A DNA stretch of 64,000 nt from positions 996,501-1,060,500 of the forward strand of contig JAJHZJ010000751.1 of the NCBI GenBank assembly GCA_023548195.1, written 5' to 3'. Positions 55,666-64,000 of the stretch are shown in pieces. The notes beneath the pieces are model-generated. The model saw only the letters and a list, made by a program, of their open reading frames with translations, was not told where the DNA came from and ran no database searches. The first letter of the stretch is position 1, and each line of letters starts with the position of its first letter. The position numbers and the translations under genes are program-made. This DNA comes from Bettongia penicillata ogilbyi (lineage: Eukaryota; Chordata; Mammalia; Diprotodontia; Potoroidae).

Positions 55666-56999
55666 TAACAATAACAACTCCAAAAATAATAATAGTGTTG
55701 ATGGAAATGATGATGATGATGTAATCCAGATTTCAAACCTAGGTTGTTTCACATGCAATTGTGTTGGCATATTTCAGGACTGGTGGAGACAATGATGTCT
55801 GTATACAAATGACTGCCAATGCAAGGAGAGTATTATCTTTAGGTTCAAACCAAACTCCTCTTAACTCTAAGTCCAGTGAATACATGTTTGAATACGTATA
55901 TGCTTGTGTATAGGTGAACATGTGTATATATATACAGATGTATATGTGTACATATGTGTTCATGCATATAAATGAATATGTACATATGCATATCTAACTT
56001 TTGGTGATATATAGATATATCTATATCTCTCTATCTGTCTATACATGTACTAAAGTTTACTAAATTCTGAAAAATTCATAGCCATCTAACTCAGATAGAC
56101 TGAAGAAAAATGAACTGGGACAATGAAAAATCCTGGAAGTTATTTGGGAGTCTAGAGGAGAAGCTTTGTAGAAACTCACCAAGGATAATACAAATGGGAG
56201 GCGAAACAATACTGGAAGCAGGAAAGGAGCCAAAAAACTGTGGTGGGAAGTCGTGCAGTGGGAGTGAGACCGAGTCAGTTGACCTTGGTGTATGGATTTC
56301 ACATTTACAGTTTATTAATTTGAGGATTTAAAAGTTGTACTTGAAATACAGAATTAACAAAAAACAAAGATGGGACCCATTGATAGAACTGTAGAAATGC
56401 TTAACTATATGTCGTTAACGATGATTACAATTTATTATATCCTGCTCATGGCTATAGTTGTGCTCAGGGGATGAGTGATTTTTACAAAATAAAAACAGCT
56501 GTGGGGAAATCTTCACAAATTATAACAGGTCCAACAAAAGCAGCAAAATTAAAAGATGTACCTTGAAATATTATTCAAGTTGTCAGCGCACATGCAGACT
56601 TCTTTTTTGATGCCAGATCCGGCTCAATTAAAATGCAATTACACAAAAAAATATTTGGTCTCTATTTTGTGAACACTCAGAATCAGCCAAGGCTGGGCGC
56701 TACGTTCAGAATTGTTACTGTTGCTGTTTCAATGTATAATGGTATATGTTGCCAAGTAAGTATCCAGCTTGAAAAGTAAGTCCCTTACACCTTATGCTCC
56801 TACAATTTGCTATGGCATAGGAGTAGGAAAAATAATATCCATCAGGTAGAAGAGCCTGGGTATATGGTACCATCTGGAGCTGGGAAAGAAGGAGCCATGT
56901 TTCTGTTCACAGCAGAAACTGGCAGTATGACAAGACAAATGCAGAGAGAGTCTCATGTTAAGTTCACCAAAGTTAGGTGTCTCATTTTCCAACTTCACG
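55666..56999. other. Mostly unassigned block with a TA/TG tract
   Basis: A short GAT run lies near 55705. Bases about 55890-56045 are an imperfect (TATG)/(TATC) microsatellite. No family or coding signal recognised in 56.05-57.0 kb. Confidence 0.45.
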
Positions 57000-57310
57000 C
57001 CTTTGTGCCGGCTGGTCCCTGTGCCTGGAATATGCTCTTGCCTTACGTCTTCCTAGTTTCATTCCAAGCTCAGCTAAAGTACAATTTCCAACATGAGGCT
57101 TTTTCTGATGCTCCCAAATTTATAGCGACTGTTCTACCCTAAAATTACTTTACTACGTATTTTCTATCTACTAATATGTTCATAGATGGATTCCCTTGAT
57201 AGAGTGTAAACTACATGAGGGCAGGCACTATTTAATTTTATCTTTTTATTATTAGTACCTAGCACATGGGTAGTAGGCATTTAATAAGTACTTGTTTATT
57301 ACTGGATGGA
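57000..57310 (+). mobile_element. L2 3' end, well preserved
   Basis: gtgcctggaatatgctcttg, 'ccaagctcagctaaagtaca', 'gagtgtaaactacatgaggg', 'cagg cactatttaatttta', 'tagtacctagcacatgggta', 'taataagtacttgtttatta' in order. Confidence 0.88.
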
Positions 57311-57454
57311 TAGATGGGGATACGTTGGTTGACACCCTTCCATTTCTAGCATTATTAGTAAGATTTAGCCAGAATGTACATTATAGCTGCACTGACCATT
57401 GTTTGAGAATAATCTCATAACAACTTTGGGAAAGATCATAATGGAAGATCATAA

Positions 57455-57645
57455 ATCTACAAGTGGAAAGGACTTTAGAGGTCATTTAATCCAACACTCT
57501 CATTTGACAGATGATGAAACTGAGACTCAGAGATAAAAGATGACTTACCCAAATCATGGAGGTTGTGAGAACCAGAGCTAGAATCAGATACTCCGATTTT
57601 CAAATAACATTCTTTCTATTCTACTATACTGGTTTCCAATGTAGA
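57455..57645 (-). mobile_element. MIR-related SINE, antisense, near full length
   Basis: gatcataaatctacaagtgg, 'actttagaggtcatttaatc', 'acagatgatgaaactgagac', 'attctttctattctactata'. Confidence 0.8.
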
Positions 57646-57682
57646 AGCATTGGTTTTTCATATTTATTTTAATCTAATATGG

Positions 57683-57938
57683 GTAGCTATGTGGCACAGC
57701 AGATACAGTGCCTGAGCTGGAATCAGGAAGACTCATCTTCCCCAGTTCAAATCTGGTCTCAGACACTTACTGGCTATGTGATTCTGGGCAAGTCACTCAA
57801 ACCTGTTTGCATCAGTTTCCTCATCTCTAAAATGAATGGGAGAAGGAATTGGCACTCCTGTCAGTATCTTTGCCAAGAAAACTCCAAATGGTCCATGGTA
57901 AGTTAGACATAACTGAAAAATGACTCAGCAACAGTATG
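57683..57938 (+). mobile_element. tRNA-derived SINE with RTE/BovB-like tail, full length
   Basis: Head 'tagctatgtggcacagcaga', B-box area 'cagttcaaatctggtctcag', 'ctgggcaagtcactcaaacc', 'cagtttcctcatctctaaaa', 'atctttgccaagaaaactcc', tail 'gttagacataactg...gactcagcaac'. The most complete copy of this SINE in the window. Confidence 0.92.
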
Positions 57939-57984
57939 GGATTTTTTTGAGCCCAAATATTGTAGCAGGTAGAATAATGGATCC

Positions 57985-58085
57985 AGAATTCCTTGCACTC
58001 TTTAAAGCCCAACTCAAGTGCCACCTCCCTCATGCCAGCACTTTCCCTAATATTACTTCAAAACTAGCATGCTTTCCATGATACT
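57985..58085 (+). mobile_element. L2 3' fragment
   Basis: aaagcccaactcaagtgcca and 'cctccctcatgccagcactt'. Confidence 0.65.
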
Positions 58086-58089
58086 TATT

Positions 58090-58425
58090 GTTCTGTTTGG
58101 CTCCAAAGGGCAGAACCAGGAGGAATGGGCGGAAGGTCTAAAAAGACAAATTCAGACTCTTCTTAAGAATAGATCAGGATAGACTGCCTTGGGAGGGAGT
58201 GGGTTCCCCCTCATAGAAAATCATCAAGCAAAGTTTAGGTGATAAGTTTTATATTGTAAGAGGGATTCTTATCCAGATAGAGTGTAGACTCTGGCTTATC
58301 CTTCCAAAGCCAGTCATTCTATATGGTAAGAGACCAAGAGGGCATGCACCAGATACTTTTTCATTCATGTAAGGGTTGAACTGGATGACTATTCATATCT
58401 CTACACATTTTGTGGTTCTGTCCTC
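58090..58425 (+). mobile_element. CR1/L3-type LINE 3' end
   Basis: ggcagaaccaggaggaatgg, 'gactgccttgggagggagtg', 'tcatcaagcaaagtttaggt', 'ttgaactggatgac'. These are the CR1-group 3' UTR words. Confidence 0.75.
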
Positions 58426-58439
58426 TTGTTAACTAATCA

Positions 58440-58500
58440 AGCTCCTCAGAAAATGGGTACTTAATAAATGCTCCTTTGTTGAATTGTATTTCTATGAACC
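58440..58500 (+). mobile_element. L2 terminal piece
   Basis: gtacttaataaatgctcctt followed by 'tgttgaattg'. Possibly the end of the 57.985-kb L2. Confidence 0.55.
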
Positions 58501-59480
58501 AAATAGCATATTTTTCTCATTCTTAAAACCAAGTGTTAATATATTTAACCCAAATGAATACATTCTCTCCTTTCAGATATCATTAGTTGAAGACTGCTAT
58601 TAAGCATTCACAATTTCAGAAAGCTACATGCGTTAAATTGGGGATTATAATGGAAGTGCTTGAGCTGGAGCACTCTTGTCTCCAGCATATGTATTAAATT
58701 GTTCCACCTAGGATGCTCTGAAGACATTGGGAACAGCAGAGAAAGCATTGTCCTTTTATTTAAAGGGTCATGATCCCTTCCAGTAAGCCTTGAACCACTG
58801 GACATAAAGATTTTTAAAGACAATAACTTGTATTTTTCAATATTCTTCCCTGTTTGTAATAGTTTTGTTCTTTTCTTTGCTCTCTGTTATGCCATTAATA
58901 TAATCCCACTGAGACTTTTTCAAGTACAGCTAGAATGGCACTTAATTACCAGAATTAGAAATGACAAATATCACAGTTTTTATCTGGTTGATCTTCCCTA
59001 AGTAGTGTGTATAAACTTAAATAATCTCGCATCTGTGACATTTAGTATTTCCCCAAAACTTGGGAAATTGTTGTAGATTTTTCAGTCTACTTTTTCTTCC
59101 AAATTCTCTATTCAGAATAGAAGAGCCCTTTTCCTGCTCTCCTTCCTTTATATGGGTCAGAACACACGGCAAAAAGAATTGTGAATAGAGCACATGAGCT
59201 GACTTCCTCACCATTAATGAACTGTATTTCTTTCTTTTCTTCACCTGGCTCAAAAGTAGTTTTAAGTTCAGCAATATAAATAACAACTTTAGAAAAAAGA
59301 TAAACTTCAGTTAGATATGTCACTAAAACTGCATGTGTAGTATTGAAAGCATATAGGATTTGGGGTAAGAAGAGTCCCTAAGAGTCTCTCTTGTATGGTT
59401 CCCCCTTTTTAGAGTCAAGGAAAGTTAGGTCAAAGGGAAGGGAATGAAGGGGTGAATGAATGGATAGATGGGTGAAGTAA
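58501..59480. other. Unassigned block
   Basis: No repeat family or domain-bearing frame recognised over about 1 kb. Confidence 0.45.
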
Positions 59481-59484
59481 TAAA

Positions 59485-59965
59485 ATGTTAAGTGTTCTAT
59501 ATTGGTCAAGTACAGTGCTAAGGATGGGATACAAATGCAAAAGTAAAGACAGTCCCTGCTCAAAAGAATTTTAAATTATAATGTGAGAAACAATATACAA
59601 AGGGGAATTGTAGCCAGGGAGGGTTACTTTGAGTTCAAAAATTCATTTTGTTAAGTGGAACTGTGGGGTGGTAGGTTCACACATATACACATGCACTAAT
59701 CCAGCACCCCTGATGGAACTGAATTGATTGTGATTCCTGAACTTAAGAGATTATGTATATTGTGGTTGGGGAGGGGAGATAGATGAGAGATGCAGATATA
59801 GACAGAGGTATGGTGGGCAATGAGAAGGTGACTGGAGAGTGAAGTGAAGCGTACTTGAAACCAAGCCTAGATATAATGGACAGCTGAGGCAATCACCAAT
59901 CAAGAGGTGATGAGGGTCTGAACCAGGTGATGCATTGTCTTTGTAGAAAGAATAGAACATGAATA
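59485..59965 (-). mobile_element. L2 3' region, antisense
   Basis: aatgttaagtgttctatatt, 'gtacagtgctaaggatggga', 'aagacagtccctgctcaaaa' and, after an unassigned interior, 'aatcaagaggtgatgagggt'. Confidence 0.65.
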
Positions 59966-59987
59966 AAACTTTTGTGGAGATAAAAAT

Positions 59988-60033
59988 AACAAAAACTAGA
60001 TAGATAAATAGACAGACAGACAGACAGACATGT
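59988..60033. repeat. (TAGA)/(GACA)n microsatellite
   Basis: Short TAGA units then about six GACA units. Confidence 0.9.
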
Positions 60034-60037
60034 ATGG

Positions 60038-60320
60038 TTTCTCCAATAGAATGAAAGTTCCTTGGAGGCAAGGACCATTTGCTTTTTGTCTTTGTATCCC
60101 CAGAACCTAAGGTAGCGTCTCCATCTCTTAGCTCCATGCATTTGCTCTGGCTACCACCATGTCTGGAATACTCTCCTTCCTACACTCCCACTACTGACTT
60201 GCCTGGTTTCCTTTAAATTCCAAATAAAATCCTATCTTCCACAGGAAGCCTTCCCCAACACCTCAGTTCCAGAGCCTTCCCTCTCTTAATTATTTCCTAT
60301 GCTTAGTAACTTTCTTGAAC
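60038..60320 (+). mobile_element. Two L2 3' fragments in tandem
   Basis: First (60038-60120): 'gaaagttccttggaggcaag', 'tttgtatccccagaacctaa'. Second (60125-60320): 'ccaccatgtctggaatactc', 'ttccacaggaagccttcccc'. The second restarts upstream in L2 order, so it is separate. Confidence 0.75.
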
Positions 60321-60885
60321 TGATTTATCTCCCTGACTTCTCTCCTAGATCCACGTTTCTGACTGCCAGCATGATTGCCTTCTCCGCTAGCCATGGACGT
60401 TGCTTAGCATTCTAATTACTGGAAACAGAATTTTCTGAAAATTCTGTTCTCTTGGATAAGCTCAGTGTGGTCAACTTCTATAACCACATTGAAAGGTGGA
60501 AAGGTGTGAGCAATTTTAAAGAGCTATTAAGACTATTAGCGTTCCTTTCCCTCTTTCATTTTCACTGTGTGGTTAAGCACCCAAGACCCAAGAACAAGAA
60601 GGCCAAGTGTGAAGAGATTCCACTCTTTTGGTTGATGCTGGTGAGCCTGAGGCACAGAGCATTCTCGAAAACTGAAACTATTTTCCCAAACAGGTCCACA
60701 CCAATATGAAAAATCTCTGATTCAAATAATTTAATATTTTTTCCAAATCATAACAAACCATGTCTTAATTTCAGGAATTAAGGTCAATAGAGTTGGACTC
60801 TACAAGTTGCCTTCTCTGGTTTTTTATTGTTCAATTATGACTCCTTTCTACACACACTTACATATACATATGAACATGTTAAAGA
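60321..60885. other. Unassigned DNA
   Basis: Nothing recognised; the 85-codon frame at 60452-60709 has no known domain. Confidence 0.45.
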
Positions 60886-60887
60886 AA

Positions 60888-61020
60888 AAGAACTCACATT
60901 TAAATGAGCTTCAAGACTTGCAGTTGACCTACATTATCTCATTTGAAACTCAAACAACCCTGTGAATTAAGCACTGTTATTGTTCACCATTTTACAGATG
61001 AGGAAACTGAGGCACAGAGT
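60888..61020 (-). mobile_element. MIR, antisense
   Basis: tacattatctcatttgaaac, 'ttttacagatgaggaaactg', 'aggcacagag'. Confidence 0.85.
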
Positions 61021-61054
61021 TTATTTGTTTTGTTTTGGTTTGTTTTTGGTTTCT

Positions 61055-61150
61055 CTCTTGGTGACTTGCCTAGGTGGACATGATTCGTGTCTGATGTGGA
61101 CTTTGAATGCAAATATTTTTTGCCTTTAAGTCCAGTATTCCAGTCACTAG
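61055..61150 (-). mobile_element. SINE fragment, antisense
   Basis: ggtgacttgcctaggtggac, 'gtctgatgtggactttgaat', 'ctttaagtccagtattccag'. Probably continues the preceding element after a T/G-rich expansion (61021-61054). Confidence 0.6.
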
Positions 61151-61179
61151 AATGATTGAGCAATGCTGTGTCTATATAT

Positions 61180-61320
61180 CCAATAAAATTCAACAGGCAT
61201 TTATTAAGAGTTTACTACATGTCATACCCTATGCTTGGCACTGGAGATATAAGCCAAAAATTAAGAGGTCACCTCTTCATGGACCTTCCATCTTATCACT
61301 CCTTATATTCATCTATTTTA
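61180..61320 (-). mobile_element. L2 tail, antisense
   Basis: caacaggcatttattaagag, 'tgcttggcactggagatata'. Confidence 0.75.
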
Positions 61321-61354
61321 TTACTTAGAAGCATACAGACCTTAGGTGATGATG

Positions 61355-61525
61355 GTAATGGGTTTTATTTGATTTGGAGCTAAAAGACCAAGGTTCCAAT
61401 TCTGTTTCTGCCATTAAATCACTGTATGATGAGTAAGAAGTAATTAAATTTACCTCATTGACCTTCATTCTCCTTTAAAAATTAGAGGTATTAGACTAAA
61501 TAATACCTAATCTTTTTCCAAGAGG
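61355..61525 (+). mobile_element. MIR fragment
   Basis: gatttggagctaaaagacca, 'aggttccaattctgtttctg', 'ttgaccttcattctccttta'. Confidence 0.65.
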
Positions 61526-61534
61526 GGTCTCTTG

Positions 61535-61722
61535 CTGTGTTGGAAGGAATGGTAAATTTGGAGGTAGAGGACACAGTTCCAAAATTGCATTTATTATTTT
61601 CTTACCTAAGTCTGAAAAGAAAGTTTTCTCATCCTCAGTTTCCTCCATTATAAAAGGAGAGTAGTGGGTTTAATTATCTCCAAATTGCCTTCCAGCTCTA
61701 AATCCATGATCCTATGAGCAAG
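61535..61722 (+). mobile_element. MIR-related SINE, plus strand
   Basis: atcctcagtttcctccatta, then the variant's 3' end 'ttccagctctaaatccatga'. This is the plus-strand form of the antisense copies listed above. Confidence 0.75.
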
Positions 61723-61887
61723 GAATGCTGGTAGAGTCAGGTCTCTTTGTGCTATAGACATGTGGTTCTCAGTCTGCTCAGTTTCTTGACCACAATCTAC
61801 TTTTCACGGCTCCTAGAACACTTGTTTCTCTTTAAAACCTACCATAAAACACTCCATCTCACTTTTCTACGTATTGTCAATCAATGG

Positions 61888-61985
61888 TGAATAAGCATTT
61901 ATTAAGCCCCTACTATATACTACTCATTGTGCTAAGCAGTGAAGTACAAGGGATGACAGATGCTCACAATTACTTTGGGAAATGT
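61888..61985 (-). mobile_element. L2 tail, antisense
   Basis: aagcatttattaagccccta, 'ctcattgtgctaagcagtga'. Confidence 0.72.
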
Positions 61986-63128
61986 TATGATGCTCAAATA
62001 TTAGATTCTTAGCACAGGGTCTGAAAAAAAGAAAATATAATAGCTAAAGATTTCTTTTACTTTAAAATAAAAAGAAATTTACATGATAACTTTATTATAT
62101 ACATTTAAAAAGCATAGCAAGTTGTACATTAGAGATTGGCAGTTTGGTGTGCTATCATCACTTTTTATTATGCTGTGTTATGGAAATGTTTGTTTTATTC
62201 CACAAATTAAAAATAAAATAAAAAATTTAACAACATTTCTAGCAACCCTTAAATTCTAACTTTGAACTACTCAGGTTTTAATACAAATAATAACTCCACA
62301 TGTAAGAGGGCATCTGTTAGCTCTCTTTACTGAAGAAGAATAATTTCAAACACAAGCCTTTTATATACAATTTATTCTTTCTATATGATTCAGCTTAAAC
62401 AATTTTCCCCTGTAATTCCTACAGGACTACTTTGGAACAGAGTTTTAAAGAGTTAGAAAGTTAAAAGTTTTGAAAGCGTAACTATTTTTTTTAAGCAATG
62501 GAAACAAGATATTTCCTGAAAACTTCTGGCTTGTCTTTGCATTATCTGATATTTACTACTCATTTCCTTAATATACATTTATGGTTGATTGAGGGAGTGG
62601 AATATTAATTTTAAGCTAGAGATACCTGTGAGGATAAATTTCTCTCAGATTAAAGAGATAATAGGCCCTATTGGGTTTTGCTCTTTGGGCTTTGACCTTT
62701 GAACTAAATGCATGAAAAAATCCTTAAAGTTAAATCCTTAATTTACTAAAGCAATAGACTATCCCTCAGGACAAGAGACTTGAGAAGTGTTAAGGTCTTG
62801 TTCTGTCAAGCTGGGCATAGGAATTTCTTGAAATATTCTATAGAACCAAAGAAACAAATATAAATTTCTCAGAAGGAGGAAGTAGTACATAGCAGCCTTT
62901 TACCTTCCACAGGGGGAGTCAGAAGCACTTCCCTCCACTACAGGGTCACAATGAATCAATTCCAGAAATTCTGATTTAAAATAATAATTGAAAGAAAAAG
63001 CTGATCAAACCTACATATAAGCAGATCAATCATAGGGAAAATATTTTCAGCTTGCTTTTAATTTGAAAAAATAATAAAAGTTGGAGAAATATACCAATTC
63101 TAGGTTCCTTTCACATAAAAAAAGCCTA
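61986..63128. other. Unassigned AT-rich block
   Basis: No repeat family, RNA gene or coding signal recognised over about 1.1 kb. Confidence 0.45.
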
Positions 63129-63129
63129 T

Positions 63130-63230
63130 TGAATTCCTTCATTGATTGCATGAGCAATTATTAATTACTTATCATGTCAGGAATTGTGCCAGGAACCATG
63201 GGGTAGAAAGATAAAAACGAAACTGCTATT
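63130..63230 (-). mobile_element. L2 tail fragment, antisense
   Basis: attaattacttatcatgtca then 'gtgccaggaaccatggggta'. Confidence 0.5.
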
Positions 63231-63417
63231 ACCATATTTGGGGAATAGTAAGGAAGCAATTTTGCCATAAAGCATATTCTGACATTGGCCTACTTAGAGC
63301 CTTAAGCAAAAGATTCCCAGTATCATGGTCATGAAAGGTCCCTTTCAACTTGAAAGTGGCGATCCCAGAACCCTCAGTGGAGGCAGTAGTGTAATGATGG
63401 ATTAGAAAACAAAGGCC

Positions 63418-64000
63418 GTGTGGAGGAGCCAAGATGGCGGAGTAGAAAGACTCATGTATGCTAGCTCTGAACCCACAGCCCATAAATTTCCTGTAAAAAG
63501 AACTCCCCACAAATTCTGGAGCAGAGCAAGCCACACAGCAACGCGGTGGAGGAGATTTCCGTTCCAGAGAGCCCTGAAAAACAGACCCCAGGGGTCCATC
63601 ACGCACCAGACAGGGGAGCCCACCCCTGTGCTGCCCTGGCTGTGTGGCCCCAAAAGGAGCAGATCTGAGCAGGCTTCAGCGACGGAACCTCTGGTGGTCA
63701 CAACCCACCGGCACTCCAGGTCAGTGAGAGAGCCATCTGGGATGCCCAAGCGGGGAGCAGGGTGTCTCCGTGACTCGGGCCCCCTCGGGAGGCGGTGGTG
63801 GAGGCAGCGGCAGAGGCAGCAGCAGCCCGGAACTCCTGGAGCAGACAGGAGCTCAGGGGCATTACTGAAGATCTCCACATAAACCCGCTGAGGGAACTGA
63901 GCCTGGGAGGTGGCCCTGCCCCCATCGGAGCACCAAAACTTAAGCTCACATTGAATAGCAGCTGCACCCACCCCTGAAAGCCCTGAGGCTGGGAAGCAGC
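63418..64000 (+). mobile_element. L1/HAL1 5' UTR, cut by the window end
   Basis: Begins 'gtgtggaggagccaagatgg' and aligns along its whole length with 52001-52640 of the intact HAL1 (shared 'aagactca', 'agctcacattgaatagcagc'). It is CpG-rich, so probably young. ORF1 would begin about 100 bases beyond the edge. Whether this is an L1 with ORF2 or another HAL1 cannot be told. Open frames here (63418-63882 and antisense 63402-63971) are 5' UTR sequence, not genes. Confidence 0.88.

Noticed and set aside
57683..57760. tRNA gene
   Set aside because: The tRNA-like sequence is the head of a SINE: it continues into the SINE body and tail and does not keep a foldable cloverleaf.
63402..63971. 189-codon antisense and 154-codon sense frames
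   Set aside because: Same reason: L1/HAL1 5' UTR sequence, GC-rich, not conserved as coding in the 52-kb copy.

Overview
The window looks like intergenic or intronic DNA from a marsupial (Metatheria); I cannot resolve the species. The call rests on repeat content: abundant L2 and MIR (old mammalian repeats), L1-derived ORF1-only elements (HAL1, 'half-L1'), a BovB/RTE-type LINE fragment, tRNA-headed SINEs with RTE-like tails, and a second SINE family that shares its tail with another RTE-like LINE. I recognise no host protein-coding exon, tRNA, rRNA or CRISPR array. Nearly all longer reading frames are retroelement relics or microsatellite translations.

Layout. 1-5 kb: unassigned DNA, a pure (GAAA)n tract, an RTE 3' fragment, and an antisense HAL1 followed by a SINE and an antisense L2. 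5-15.7 kb: MIR, L2 and SINE fragments, microsatellites, and unassigned blocks at 10.3-11.5 and 13.2-15.1 kb. 15.8-21 kb: a HAL1 with flanking duplications, directly followed by an L1 in which ORF1 is joined to the end of ORF2. 21-30 kb: unassigned DNA, a SINE/RTE composite at 23.6-24.7 kb, and a 5'-truncated antisense L1 at 27.6-28.5 kb. 30-40 kb: large L2 pieces including reverse-transcriptase sequence, an antisense CR1/L3-type relic, and an L2 carrying two younger insertions. 40-46 kb: mostly unassigned, with a perfect 27-bp inverted repeat at 43.4 kb. 46-55 kb: an L2 holding a HAL1 and a SINE, an antisense L2, a BovB fragment with the YADD catalytic motif, and the best-preserved HAL1 (52.0-54.8 kb). 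55-64 kb: L2, CR1, MIR and SINE fragments, unassigned AT-rich DNA, and the CpG-rich 5' end of a further L1/HAL1 that runs off the window.

How the parts relate. The window shows three likely donor/parasite pairs: L1 with HAL1, BovB-type RTE with the tRNA-headed SINEs (shared tail), and a second RTE-like LINE with the long SINE family (shared tail). All family assignments come from reading the sequence and remembered consensus patterns; no alignment was run, so repeat boundaries are approximate, typically within 10-30 bases, except where target-site duplications or arms were located base by base.
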